A model generated the notes under the pieces. It saw only the letters and a program-made list of their open reading frames with translations. It was not told the origin of the DNA and did no database searches. A stretch of DNA of 47,485 nt from Bradyrhizobium sp. (GTDB taxonomy: Bacteria > Pseudomonadota > Alphaproteobacteria > Rhizobiales > Xanthobacteraceae), in NCBI GenBank assembly GCA_028290305.1, contig JAQGKC010000045.1, positions 1 to 47,485 of the forward strand. The letters run 5' to 3'. Position numbers and translations under genes: made by a program. Shown here one piece after another: positions 23,029-32,096 of the stretch; the stretch's first letter is position 1, and each line of letters opens with the position of its first letter.

Positions 23029-26000
23029 ACCTCGGCCAGCTTTCCATCAATCGGCCGATCCTCGCGATGGTGCTGTCCATCGTGCTGCTGATCGTCGGCG
23101 CCATCGCCTATACCACGCTGCCGGTCGCGGAATATCCGCAAGTGGTTCCGCCGACCGTCGTTGTCACCACGCAATATCCCGGAGCTTCCGCACAAACCGT
23201 CTCCGACACTGTCGCGGCGCCGATCGAGCAGCAGATCAACGGCGTCGAAGACATGCTCTATCTCTACAGCCAGGCGACCTCGAACGGCCAGCTCACGATC
23301 ACCGTTACGTTCAAGCTTGGTACCGATCTCGACAAGGCCCAGGTGCTGGTTCAGAACCGCGTTGCGATTGCGCAGCCGCAGCTGCCGGAAGAGGTGCAGC
23401 GTAACGGCGTCGTCACGCAAAAGAACAGTCCCGACATCTTGCTTGTCGTGTTCATGCTGTCGCCGGATGACACGTTCGACCAGCTCTACATCAGTAACTA
23501 TGCGCTGCTGCAGGTCCGCGACCAGTTGCTCAGGCTGGACGGGATCGGCGATATCCAGATTTTCGGCGCGCGCGATTACTCGATGCGTCTGTGGCTCGAT
23601 CCGGACCGGATCGCAAACCTCGGGATGACCGCGGGCGACGTGCTCGCCGCGATCCGCGCCCAGAACCTGCAGATCACCGGTGGTCAACTGGGCGCGCCGC
23701 CGATTGCCGATCGGTCATTTCAGCCCAATCTGACTTTCACGGGGCGCTTGAAAAATCCGCAACAGTTCGAAGACATCGTCATCAAGGCCGGATCCGAGGG
23801 ACGCACGGTGCGGCTGCGCGACGTGGCCCGGATCGAATTGGGTGCGCTGGACTATTCCACCAACAGTTTCCTGCTGCGCAAATCCGCGGTCGCGCTGCTG
23901 GTGACCCAGCGTCCCGGCTCGAATGCGCTTGCCACCGCGAAAGATATTTCCAATGCGATGGTGAGACTCAAGGCCGATTTCCCCCGCGGGCTTGAATACA
24001 ATATCGGCTACAATCCGACGGAATTCATCGCCCAGTCCATCAGCGAGCTGATCAAGACGATTTACGAGGCGATGGCCCTCGTGGTCATCGTCGTGCTGGT
24101 GTTCCTGCAGGGATGGCGACCCGCGATCATTCCGATTGTCGCGATCCCGGTTTCGCTGGTCGGTACTTTCGCCGTGATGGCAGCGCTTGGATTCGCGATC
24201 AACAACCTGACCTTGTTTGGTCTTGTATTGGCGGTGGGCATCGTGGTCGACGATGCCATCGTGGTGGTCGAAAACGTCGAGCGGCATCTTCGCGACGGCA
24301 TGAGCCGGCGCGACGCGGCGCTCAAGACGATGCAGGAAGTCGGCGGCGCGCTGGTCTCGATCGCGCTCGTATTATGCGCCGTGTTCGTGCCGACCGCGTT
24401 TCTCGGTGGCATTTCCGGGCAATTTTTCCAGCAGTTCGCCATCACCATCGCGGTCGCTACCGCAATTTCCTGCTTCTGTTCGCTGACGCTTTCTCCCGCG
24501 CTCGCCTCGCTGATCCTGCAGCCACACGAAGAAAAGCGGTCGTCGGCGAGTTGGAATTTCATCGGGCGCGGTTGGGAAAGGTTCACCGGCGTCTTCAATC
24601 GTGGCTTTGACCGGCTGTCGCATGGCTACGGCACAGCGGCGGCCTTCGTGATTCGGCATTCGGCCGTGATGTTGCTGGTCTATGTGGTGCTGATCGGCAG
24701 TGCCGGGTGGCTGCTCGCCACCACGCCGCAAGGCTTCATTCCTGCGCAGGATCGCGGCTATGTCATCGTCGCCGTGCAATTGCCCGGCGCCGCTTCGCTC
24801 ACGCGCACCACCGAAGTCGTTCGCAAGATCGAGGAAATCGCACTGGGTACGCCGGGCGTCGTGCGTGTGCCGTCGTTCGCCGGCCTGTCCGGCGCGACCC
24901 GCACCCAGGCGAGCAATGCCGCGGCATTGTTTCCGGTGTTTGACGAGCCGGAAGCGCGCATGAAGAAGGGCCTGACGGCTGCGTCCATTACCGCCGAGTT
25001 GAGAAAGCGGCTGGCAAGCCTGGAGGATGCGTTTATCATCGTCATTCCGCCGCCCGCGGTGCCCGGCATCGGTACCGGCGGCGGCTTCACCATACGCATT
25101 GAGGATCGTCAGGGCCGGGGCAGCGAATTGCTTGCGGCGGCGACCGACGAACTGGTGGCGGCGGCCCGCAAGGCGCCGGGGCTGACCGCGGTGTTTTCGC
25201 CCTATACCGCGAACACGCCGCAGGTGTTCGTCGACATCGACCGCATCAAGGCGCAGAAGCTCGGCGTTCCCATCCAGAACGTCACGGAAGCGATCGAGAC
25301 CTATTTCGGCTCGGCCTATGTCAACGACTTCAATATTCTCGGCCGCACCTATCACGTCACCGCGCAGGCGGATCTGCCGTTTCGGAAAGAAACCGCCGAT
25401 CTCGCCCGTTTGCGAACCCGCAATGCCGTGGGTGATATGGTGCAGCTCGGCAGCGTCGTGAACTTCAGCGATATCGCGGGACCCGATCGTGTCGCACGCT
25501 ACAATCTTTATCCGTCATCCGAACTCCAGGGCGATACGACCCCGGGGACGAGTTCAACAACCGCCATCAACATCATGAAGCAGTTGGCGGAGGAGACGCT
25601 GCCGAGCGGGTTTTCCTATGAGTGGACGGACCTGTCCTACCAACAGGTCACGGGCGCAAATTCAGGTCTTTATATATTCCCGATCTGCGTGCTGTTCGTG
25701 TTCCTGGTGCTCGCTGCGCAATACGGCAGCTGGAGTTTGCCGTTTGCGGTCATCCTGATCGTGCCGATGTGCCTGCTCGCCGCGACCATCGGCGTGCGGA
25801 TCATGGGGCAGGACGTCAATATCCTCACCCAGATCGGGTTCGTGGTTCTCGTGGGCTTAGCCGCGAAGAATGCGATCCTGATCGTCGAGTTCGCCCGCGA
25901 CATCGAGCTTGAGGGCCGCGATCGTCTGGAAGCTGTCATCGAAGCCTGCCGGCTACGGCTGCGTCCGATTTTGATGACATCGTTTGCGTTTATTCTGGGT

Positions 26001-26183
26001 GTGTTGCCTCTGGTGATCTCATCGGGTTCGGGATCCGAAATGCGCCAGGCGGTCGGCGTCTCCGTGTTCTTCGGCATGCTCGGCGTCACCGTATTCGGGC
26101 TGATCTTCACGCCGATCTTTTACATGGTGGTCCGCGGTCTCGCTGATCCGCGGACGCGCGATAAAAATAAGGCTCCCGCCTGA
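23025..26183 (+). CDS. RND efflux pump, HAE1 family (AcrB/MexB-like)
   Basis: 1052 aa proton-driven multidrug exporter subunit in the inner membrane. N-terminus INRPILAMVLSIVLLIVGAIAYTTLPVAEYPQVVPP is the standard first helix plus porter-domain opening. TM4 has the proton-relay acid pair in VGIVVDDAIVVVENVE (D409, D410); the C-terminal half repeats the fold with QIGFVVLVGLAAKNAILIVEFA and the RLRPILMTSFAFILGVLPL segment. Length and both large periplasmic loops are complete. Coupled by ATGA to the adaptor gene. No TolC-like outer-membrane partner is encoded next to it, so it must borrow one. Likely substrates are hydrophobic or amphipathic toxic compounds; specificity is not readable. Confidence 0.96.
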   Translation: MNLGQLSINRPILAMVLSIVLLIVGAIAYTTLPVAEYPQVVPPTVVVTTQYPGASAQTVSDTVAAPIEQQINGVEDMLYLYSQATSNGQLTITVTFKLGTDLDKAQVLVQNRVAIAQPQLPEEVQRNGVVTQKNSPDILLVVFMLSPDDTFDQLYISNYALLQVRDQLLRLDGIGDIQIFGARDYSMRLWLDPDRIANLGMTAGDVLAAIRAQNLQITGGQLGAPPIADRSFQPNLTFTGRLKNPQQFEDIVIKAGSEGRTVRLRDVARIELGALDYSTNSFLLRKSAVALLVTQRPGSNALATAKDISNAMVRLKADFPRGLEYNIGYNPTEFIAQSISELIKTIYEAMALVVIVVLVFLQGWRPAIIPIVAIPVSLVGTFAVMAALGFAINNLTLFGLVLAVGIVVDDAIVVVENVERHLRDGMSRRDAALKTMQEVGGALVSIALVLCAVFVPTAFLGGISGQFFQQFAITIAVATAISCFCSLTLSPALASLILQPHEEKRSSASWNFIGRGWERFTGVFNRGFDRLSHGYGTAAAFVIRHSAVMLLVYVVLIGSAGWLLATTPQGFIPAQDRGYVIVAVQLPGAASLTRTTEVVRKIEEIALGTPGVVRVPSFAGLSGATRTQASNAAALFPVFDEPEARMKKGLTAASITAELRKRLASLEDAFIIVIPPPAVPGIGTGGGFTIRIEDRQGRGSELLAAATDELVAAARKAPGLTAVFSPYTANTPQVFVDIDRIKAQKLGVPIQNVTEAIETYFGSAYVNDFNILGRTYHVTAQADLPFRKETADLARLRTRNAVGDMVQLGSVVNFSDIAGPDRVARYNLYPSSELQGDTTPGTSSTTAINIMKQLAEETLPSGFSYEWTDLSYQQVTGANSGLYIFPICVLFVFLVLAAQYGSWSLPFAVILIVPMCLLAATIGVRIMGQDVNILTQIGFVVLVGLAAKNAILIVEFARDIELEGRDRLEAVIEACRLRLRPILMTSFAFILGVLPLVISSGSGSEMRQAVGVSVFFGMLGVTVFGLIFTPIFYMVVRGLADPRTRDKNKAPA

Positions 26184-26300
26184 TCGATACGCGTCAAGAA
26201 CGCTTGCGGCGCTCCAATACTATTGGCGTACGCGAAATATATGGGCAGCCATAGGGTTATAAAATATCATATAAACAATAGAAACGTTGGGGAGACAATT

Positions 26301-27494
26301 ATGAAATCGGGATTATTGGCCGCTGTTGCGATAGGCGGAGTTTTATTTGCCGTGCCGGCTTCGGCACAGGGCGTCAAGATCGGCATTCTGAACGATCAGT
26401 CCGGAGTCTACGCTGATTACGGCGGCAAATATTCCGTCGAGGCGGCGAGGATGGCGATCGAGGATTTTGGCGGCACCGTGCTCGGCCAAAAAATCGAGCT
26501 GGTCACGGCCGACCATCAGAACAAGCCGGATCTCGCCACCAGCATTGCGCGACGCTGGTACGACGTCGAAAACGTCGACATGATCACCGAGCTGACGACG
26601 TCGTCGGTCGCGCTGGCCGTGCAGGAGCTTTCAAAGGAAAAGAAGAAGATCGACATCGTCGTTGGCGCCGCGACCTCGCGCCTGACCGGCGACGCCTGTA
26701 CGCCCTATGGTTTCCATTGGGCCTATGACACCCATGCGCTCGCGGTCGGCACCGGTGGTGCGCTGGTCAAGGCGGGCGGCGATAGCTGGTTTTTCCTGAC
26801 CGCTGACTACGCGTTTGGTTATGCGCTTGAAAAAGATACCAGCGACATCGTCACGGCGAATGGCGGCAAGGTACTTGGTTCGGTCCGCGTTCCCTTGAAT
26901 TCGTCGGATTTCTCCTCGTTCCTGCTGCAGGCGCAGAGCTCGAAAGCGAAAATCATCGGGCTTGCCAATGCCGGACTTGATACGACGAATTCGGTCAAGC
27001 AGGCGGCGGAATTCGGCATCGTGAAAGGCGGCCAGAAGCTCGCCGGACTCTTGCTGACACTGGCCGAAGTCCATGGCCTCGGTCTTGAAGCCGCGCAGGG
27101 CCTCGTTCTCACCGAAGGCTTCTACTGGGATCGCGACGACAAGTCGCGCGAGTTCTCGGAGCGCTTCATGAAGCGAACCGGCCGGATGCCCAACATGATT
27201 CAGGCGGGAACGTATTCGGCGACGCTGCAGTACGTGAAGGCCGTAAAAGCCGCCGGCACCAAGGACTCCGACGCCGTGGCTAAAAAGCTGAAGGAGTTGC
27301 CGGTCGACGACATGTTCGCCCAGGGCGGCAAGGTGCTCGAAAACGGCCGTATGGTGCACGACCTCTATCTGTTCGAGGTGAAGAAGCCGTCGGAGTCCAA
27401 GAAACCCTGGGATTACTACAAGCAACTCGCGGTCGTGCCGGGCGACAAGGCGTTCCCGACCGCCAAGGACAGCGGCTGCCCGCTGACGAAGTGA
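26301..27494 (+). CDS. ABC transporter substrate-binding protein (Peripla_BP_6), orphan
   Basis: 397 aa periplasmic receptor. Signal peptide with cleavage near VPASAQG; mature start VKIGILNDQSGVYADYGGKYSVEAARMAIEDFGG is typical of the Liv-type receptor group used by alphaproteobacteria for aromatic acids, amides or amino acids. Other markers: VELTTSSVALAVQE-like segment (ITELTTSSVALAVQ), GDSWFFLTADYAFGYALE, and QSSKAKIIGLANAG. A pair of cysteines near 140 and at the end (DACTPYG, SGCPL) could form a disulfide. I chose the ATG at 26301 with GGGGAGA at 26289-26295; upstream in-frame codons lie in an AT-rich promoter-like tract. No permease or ATPase gene is adjacent, so it must work with a transporter encoded elsewhere. 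Confidence 0.92.
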   Translation: MKSGLLAAVAIGGVLFAVPASAQGVKIGILNDQSGVYADYGGKYSVEAARMAIEDFGGTVLGQKIELVTADHQNKPDLATSIARRWYDVENVDMITELTTSSVALAVQELSKEKKKIDIVVGAATSRLTGDACTPYGFHWAYDTHALAVGTGGALVKAGGDSWFFLTADYAFGYALEKDTSDIVTANGGKVLGSVRVPLNSSDFSSFLLQAQSSKAKIIGLANAGLDTTNSVKQAAEFGIVKGGQKLAGLLLTLAEVHGLGLEAAQGLVLTEGFYWDRDDKSREFSERFMKRTGRMPNMIQAGTYSATLQYVKAVKAAGTKDSDAVAKKLKELPVDDMFAQGGKVLENGRMVHDLYLFEVKKPSESKKPWDYYKQLAVVPGDKAFPTAKDSGCPLTK

Positions 27495-27518
27495 CCGCAA
27501 GCTTGCCGTGCACGGAAC

Positions 27519-27549
27519 CCGGTGCAGCGTCACGCTGATGCTGCACCGG
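27519..27549 (+). terminator. Stem-loop after the orphan binding-protein gene
   Basis: Perfect 10-bp stem CCGGTGCAGC (27519-27528) and GCTGCACCGG (27540-27549) with an 11-base loop, starting 24 bases past the stop codon. No strong T-run follows, so it may end or stabilise the message rather than act as a classical intrinsic terminator. The remaining bases to 27733 hold no gene I can support. Confidence 0.6.
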
Positions 27550-27733
27550 AAAGCTGTACCATCGCGCTTACGGAGGTCCTTGCGGACCCGCGGAACTTGG
27601 AAATCGGGAGGGGAGTGTTGCCACGGGGACACGCAGTGCGGATTAAATGAACCCACGTATCGTGTGCTGTTGCCGGTGCGAGCATGGGGAAGGTACGTTC
27701 GGTCCTGGGTGGCTGCTCCTTCTTGGGAAACCA

Positions 27734-28492
27734 ATGTCATATAGCTTCTACACGAGATTTGCTGGCGGCCGTTCGTTCCCGGGTCGATCATGGTTGCGGC
27801 CGCTGCGAGCGACGGCAATGACGCTCTTGCTGCTGGTACTTCCTCTCGGCGCCGGTACAGCCAATGCGGCGCCTTCCGCGGCGGCGGCATCGGGCGCCCA
27901 CGTCTATCTTCTCCGTGGCGTGCTCAACATCTTCTCCCTGGGCCTGGATCAAATTGCGGCTAAACTGCAGCAGCAGGGCATCCCCGTCACCGTCGCCAAT
28001 TTTGTCTCCTGGTCGTCGCTCGCCAACGAAGCCGCGGCGGAATACAGAAGCGGAAGGGTGCGGACCATCATTCTGGTCGGGCATTCCTCGGGTGCAACGG
28101 CGCTGCCCGATATGGTGGAGCGCCTGGACCAATTAGGCGCTCCCGTTACGCTGGCGATAGGTCTGGATTCGGTCTTCCGCACCAGCCTGAAAGGCCGTGT
28201 CGGCCGCTATATCAATTTCTACATTGCCAATGGCGCCGGCACGCCAGTTGCGAAGACCAGCCAATTCCACGGCGCGCTGGAGAATGTCGATGTGGAAACA
28301 GTACCGGGCGTTGGTCATATTACCATCGAAAAGAACCAGATCATGCAGCAGAAGGTGATCAGCGCCATCGATGCCGTCGTCTTCAGCCGCCGGAAGGAGC
28401 CGCCCGTCGTGTCGCAGCGGCTGCCGCCGGAAGCGAATGCGGCCAGGCCGGGTCCGGGCACGGCAGGCGCGGCCGCGACCGCGCGCAATTGA
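27734..28492 (+). CDS. Exported alpha/beta-hydrolase-like protein (first of a tandem pair)
   Basis: 252 aa, not recognised as a named family. N-terminal signal segment (basic start, MTLLLLVLPLGAG core near 29-41, cleavage near ANAAPS). Mature part opens with HVYLLRGVLNIFSLGLDQIAAKL and has a nucleophile-elbow motif GHSSG (116-120, Ser118) after the strand TIILV, a candidate acid Asp145 in IGLDSV and a candidate His195 in VGHITIEK, which together make a plausible serine-hydrolase triad. The C-terminal tail is Pro/Ala-rich and disordered. The next gene is a clear paralogue. I chose ATG 27734; the ATG at 27815 is a shorter option. The substrate (ester, lipid, peptide link) is unknown. Confidence 0.78.
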   Translation: MSYSFYTRFAGGRSFPGRSWLRPLRATAMTLLLLVLPLGAGTANAAPSAAAASGAHVYLLRGVLNIFSLGLDQIAAKLQQQGIPVTVANFVSWSSLANEAAAEYRSGRVRTIILVGHSSGATALPDMVERLDQLGAPVTLAIGLDSVFRTSLKGRVGRYINFYIANGAGTPVAKTSQFHGALENVDVETVPGVGHITIEKNQIMQQKVISAIDAVVFSRRKEPPVVSQRLPPEANAARPGPGTAGAAATARN

Positions 28493-28685
28493 GCCTTTCG
28501 TCCGGTTGCGTGTCCGGCGCAAAGCACGCGCCTCAAATTCCACCAATTCGACGGCCAAGAAGCGCTATGCGGATATCGTAAGGCGCACCTTCTGCCCTGG
28601 ACCCATTCGGCGTTACGTCTGATTGATCTATTTCCGTCCAGGAGGTGCGCGTGCCCGTGTCTGTCAAGGGTACAGCAGGAAGCGC

Positions 28686-29618
28686 ATGATCCATCCGACG
28701 CGAGTTGCAGCGATCGTTATCGGTGCAATGCTTTCCATTTTCTTCTTTGACGGGTTCAGCCTCGCGGCAGCGGGCCCAATAGCGGCGTCGAACGAGGCCA
28801 CTGCACTGCCGCCGGTCGCCACGCAGCCAGCAATCCAGCCGCATGGGCGCGCCTATTTGTTTCGTGGTGCCCTCGGTCCGATCTTTTCACGAGGGATGGA
28901 TCGGCTGACGGAGCGGATCCAACATGCAGGCTTCACGGCGAATGTCTACGAGTTCACGATTTGCCGCCTCATCGCCGAAACGGCGATTCGCGAATATCGC
29001 GAAACTCCCGCTCCGATCATCCTCATTGGGCACTCGATGGGTGGGTATTGCTCGCTGAAATTTGCAGAAATACTACAGGCTGAAAACATTCCGGTAAGCC
29101 TGATTGTCACGATCGATCCTGCTCACGTGACCCCCAGCGTGCCGCTGAATGTCGAGCGTTACATCAACATCTTCCTGTCAAAAAGCGTGCTAGGCGGCGG
29201 CGATGTCGTGCCGGAACCAGGCTATCAAGGTCACTATGCCAGCTTCGATCTCTCGGAGCATGACGAGGTTTCGCACATCAATATCGACAAGATGGACTCC
29301 GTCCACGAACAATTGCTCACCAAGATTACGCAGCTCGCGACGACGCCTGCGAAAGCTGGAGGCGAAGCCATACCGATTCGCTATGTCGTTCCGCCCGGTA
29401 GCGCCATCGAGCTATGGGACAGCGGTACGCCGGTGTTCGCCCGTTCGGGCGATACATTACAGTCGATCGCGGAGCTTTATCACGTGCCGCTTTGGTCGCT
29501 TACCCAAATCAACAAAGGAGCGGACAGCACGCCGCTTGTGCCCGGCGAGCGCATCGTCGTTCCACGACATTTGACGCCGCTCGCCGAGGTTTCGGGGCAG
29601 TCGCCGTCCAGGCGCTGA
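28686..29618 (+). CDS. Exported alpha/beta-hydrolase-like protein with C-terminal LysM domain (second of a tandem pair)
   Basis: 310 aa. Signal/anchor helix at about 6-29, low-complexity linker to about 53, then a domain collinear with the upstream protein: RAYLFRGALGPIFSRGMDRLTERI, IILIGHSMGG (115-120, Ser117), Asp144 in VTIDPA, ERYINIF, and His197 in VSHINIDKM. A LysM module occupies about 249-293 (VFARSGDTLQSIAELYHVPLWSL...NKG...PGERIVVP). LysM binds peptidoglycan or chitin-like glycans, so this copy is probably held at the cell wall. The ATG at 28686 follows AGGAAGC. Shared motifs in the same order show duplication, with LysM gained or lost on one side. Fully intact triad; activity not known. 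Confidence 0.8.
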   Translation: MIHPTRVAAIVIGAMLSIFFFDGFSLAAAGPIAASNEATALPPVATQPAIQPHGRAYLFRGALGPIFSRGMDRLTERIQHAGFTANVYEFTICRLIAETAIREYRETPAPIILIGHSMGGYCSLKFAEILQAENIPVSLIVTIDPAHVTPSVPLNVERYINIFLSKSVLGGGDVVPEPGYQGHYASFDLSEHDEVSHINIDKMDSVHEQLLTKITQLATTPAKAGGEAIPIRYVVPPGSAIELWDSGTPVFARSGDTLQSIAELYHVPLWSLTQINKGADSTPLVPGERIVVPRHLTPLAEVSGQSPSRR

Positions 29619-29643
29619 TGCGCGCTGCGGCTCTCGATACGCG

Positions 29644-30270
29644 CTAGCGCAGCGGCAGGAACGGAACCAGCATCGGAACGCGGCGGCAGTAGGGGCCGTA
29701 GGCGTCCGCGCCGAGTTCCGTCGTCAGAAAACCTTCCTCCATGCGGGCCTTCTGCCAAAGGCCGAAGGCGATCAGTAGCGCGCCGAGCAGCGCGGTGACC
29801 GTCCCGACCGCGACGCCCGTCGCCAGCATGGCTCCGATGAGCCCGGTATAGATCGGATGACGAACAAGCCCGTACGGTCCGGTATCAATGACCCGATGGC
29901 CTTCCTTGCGTGTGATCGCGTTCGACCAAAAACGTCCGAGATGAATTCGCGCCCACCACGTGAACAACGTGCCCGCCAAGGTCACGCCCGCAAGCAGGTA
30001 TGTGCCGCCGTTGCCGACATGCCAGAGCGGCTGCTCTCCCAGTACCTGCGCGGTCCACGGCGTCAGGAGAATGGCTCCCACAAGAATGGGGATGCGGTAG
30101 GCCCGCGAGTCCCAGGTCATGACATGTTTTTCGGTTCGACCGGAAAAGAACGAGCCGATGCCCCAGCTAACGAGCCAGGCAAGCCAGATGAGCGCCAACA
30201 ATTGGGTGGGCCAGGTGGCGGTCCATCCACTCCAGAAGAAGGCTAAAAACTGGTTCGGATCATGCATCAT
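29644..30270 (-). CDS. Isoprenylcysteine carboxyl methyltransferase-like (ICMT/NnrU-type) membrane protein
   Basis: 208 aa with about five membrane segments. The C-terminal half has the ICMT/PEMT family signature: GHRVIDTGPYGLVRHPIYTGLIGAML (GPYxxxRHPxYxG), a SAM-binding region, and an acidic E/M-rich stretch ARMEEGFLTTELGADAYGPYCRRVPMLVPFLP that matches the conserved EExLL...YxxYxxRVPxLIP ending. It probably methylates a small hydrophobic or lipid-linked acceptor. The ATG at 30270 is followed by a second ATG; no strong ribosome site. It is convergent with the LysM-hydrolase gene and lies 67 bases downstream of the epimerase gene (same strand), so it may share its transcript. Confidence 0.85.
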   Translation of the reverse strand: MMHDPNQFLAFFWSGWTATWPTQLLALIWLAWLVSWGIGSFFSGRTEKHVMTWDSRAYRIPILVGAILLTPWTAQVLGEQPLWHVGNGGTYLLAGVTLAGTLFTWWARIHLGRFWSNAITRKEGHRVIDTGPYGLVRHPIYTGLIGAMLATGVAVGTVTALLGALLIAFGLWQKARMEEGFLTTELGADAYGPYCRRVPMLVPFLPLR

Positions 30271-30337
30271 GTCGCTTATTATATTACCAATTGGGTGGCG
30301 CTGGCAAAAGGATTGGGCTGCTGAAATCTAATCAGAA

Positions 30338-31318
30338 TTAGCCGCGGGCACCGAGTAGAAAAGCAATCGTATCGCGCAATGCAGGCTCAACCGACCGGGG
30401 TACGTAACCAAGCTCATGCTGCGCCTTTTCGAATGGTAGCGCCGTCGCCCGCAACGCGATCCGGACCCCCTCGGCCGTGCCGGACGGAGCACGGCGCGTC
30501 ACATGATCGGCGAAGAACTCCAACATTGCGGCCGCCATTTCCGCCACTTTACCGGGAACCGGTATCAACAGATTGCGACGGCCGCTGATCGCCGCCATCA
30601 GCCGAAGAATCTTGTTCAGCGGGATACTTTCGCCGCCAAGAACGTAGCGATGCCCGACTTGCCCGCGTTCCATGGCAAGAACAAGGCCCATCGCGACATC
30701 GCGCACATCAACGAGATTCACGACGAAATCAAGATAAAAGCGCATGCGTCCACTCATAAAATGTCGGAGCATCGCTGTCGGCGGAGTCAGGTTGTGGTCA
30801 TGAGGTCCGATTGGCATTGTCGGAGTTCCAATGATCACTGGGAAACCAGATGCCGCGGCTTGCATGGCGAGCTGTTCAGCGAGCATTTTCGAGCGGGTAT
30901 ACGGACCCGGCATCTCATCGGGCGTCAACAACGTTTGCCCGAAAACGCCATTGCCTGATCGCGACGAGCGGAAAAGAATGGATTCGGTTGAACAGTGCAG
31001 GAAGCGTGCAATGCCATGCTTGCGCGCTGCTGTAATGACGACTTCTGTGCCTTGGCAATTGACGGTATGAAAATCGTCTTTGTTCGGCATCCACATACCG
31101 GGCAGACCGGCAAGGTGGTAAACCTCATCGACACCGCATACGGCGTCTTCCACCGCGCTCCGATCAAGCACCGAACCTCTGATATGTTCAACGTTTGGTG
31201 GGATACAGGATTCAGGACGAAGATCGAGAACGCGCACCTGTCGACCGCGCTCAACGAGTGCGGATACCAGATACTGCCCGATGAAGCCGCTGCCGCCGGT
31301 GACAAGTACCTTGGTCAT
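30338..31318 (-). CDS. NAD-dependent epimerase/dehydratase
   Basis: 326 aa extended SDR. NAD-binding TGGSGFIGQYLVSALVERG at the start, DLRPE acidic loop end, GVDEVYHLAGLPGMW, catalytic Tyr-Lys in GPYTRSKMLAEQLAMQ (YTRSK) and the FLHCSTESILF segment with Ser/Thr. It looks most like the sugar epimerases associated with hopanoid or lipid modification (HpnA-like), and more distantly dihydroflavonol reductases. The ATG at 31318 overlaps the stop of the Mpo1-like gene (ATGA), showing tight coupling. A longer frame to 31816 runs through that upstream gene and is rejected. The sugar or steroid-like substrate is not defined. Confidence 0.88.
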   Translation of the reverse strand: MTKVLVTGGSGFIGQYLVSALVERGRQVRVLDLRPESCIPPNVEHIRGSVLDRSAVEDAVCGVDEVYHLAGLPGMWMPNKDDFHTVNCQGTEVVITAARKHGIARFLHCSTESILFRSSRSGNGVFGQTLLTPDEMPGPYTRSKMLAEQLAMQAAASGFPVIIGTPTMPIGPHDHNLTPPTAMLRHFMSGRMRFYLDFVVNLVDVRDVAMGLVLAMERGQVGHRYVLGGESIPLNKILRLMAAISGRRNLLIPVPGKVAEMAAAMLEFFADHVTRRAPSGTAEGVRIALRATALPFEKAQHELGYVPRSVEPALRDTIAFLLGARG

Positions 31319-31878
31319 GGAAGCGAAAGCGGGGCGCCCTGATGTTCCTCGGGAAAGGATGAAGAACTGCGAGGCGCCTGTTGCGGAACCCGCTCGATAA
31401 TAAGGGCAAGATCGTGCCGAAAACCAAGCGCAATAAAAAATTTCGCCATCACAAACATCGGTCCGAGCAATAAGTGGGTTGGATTGTCCATCAGCGCCGG
31501 CTGTCGTTGCTCGAACAGCCGGTGTCCGACAATTTGTGAAGCTATGCCGACGACAATCAACACGGCCGAGATTGACCACACGCCGGCAGCGCTCAAATAA
31601 GTCGCTGTCATTGCCGCGATTGAAAGCATCAAAACTGCAGCGCCAAGGATCGCGGTTCCCAAGGCGGCGTCGAGCAAGAACCAGTAGATCAGAACGGGCA
31701 AGACCATGATGGTCGCCACGGAGGTTTGCACACCAAACACGTGAATGGGCCACAAACTGAGGGGAAGAACCGCCGCCAGAAACAAAAATATGATGCCGAA
31801 TACGTGCATCATGCAATTGGTCGGATCGCGGTGATATTCCACGTAATCCGCTAGCTGGCGCTTAAAATAGGGATTCAT
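31315..31878 (-). CDS. Mpo1-like/DUF962 membrane protein
   Basis: 187 aa, four membrane segments. It carries the DUF962 hallmarks: EYHRDPTNCMMHVFGIIF near the N-terminus (two conserved His) and IVGHRLFEQRQPALMDNPTHLLLGPMFVMAK (GHxxFExxxPAL plus a further His). In yeast Mpo1 is an Fe-dependent dioxygenase of 2-hydroxy fatty acids; bacterial members are uncharacterised. Translation is coupled to the epimerase by an ATGA overlap. Start ATG 31878; the frame extends ten codons further upstream. The association with an epimerase, MAPEG and ICMT-like gene suggests a lipid-modification function, which is inference. Confidence 0.85.
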   Translation of the reverse strand: MNPYFKRQLADYVEYHRDPTNCMMHVFGIIFLFLAAVLPLSLWPIHVFGVQTSVATIMVLPVLIYWFLLDAALGTAILGAAVLMLSIAAMTATYLSAAGVWSISAVLIVVGIASQIVGHRLFEQRQPALMDNPTHLLLGPMFVMAKFFIALGFRHDLALIIERVPQQAPRSSSSFPEEHQGAPLSLP

Positions 31879-32096
31879 ACTGCGTTCGCTACAACTCTCG
31901 CGGGGCAATGCACCAAAGCTGACATCAAAAATAGTCAGTGCCGCTTCATCACCTGGGTCCCGGCAGACACAGCAGCGATACTTAAACTTGGGACCAAGCC
32001 GAAGTCAAATGGCGGTTGCGGGTTTTTCCTCCAGAACAGAAGGACGACAAGCAGCATATCGACAATTGTCCGTAACTGATAAGTGATAGGGCCTTG

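Noticed and set aside
24372..25355. 327-codon minus-strand frame inside the RND pump gene
   Set aside because: Shadow frame in a region where the pump reading is complete and conserved.
31319..31816. N-terminal extension of the epimerase to 492 residues
   Set aside because: The extra part lies out of frame inside the Mpo1-like gene; the ATG at 31318 begins the Rossmann fold exactly and overlaps that gene's stop.
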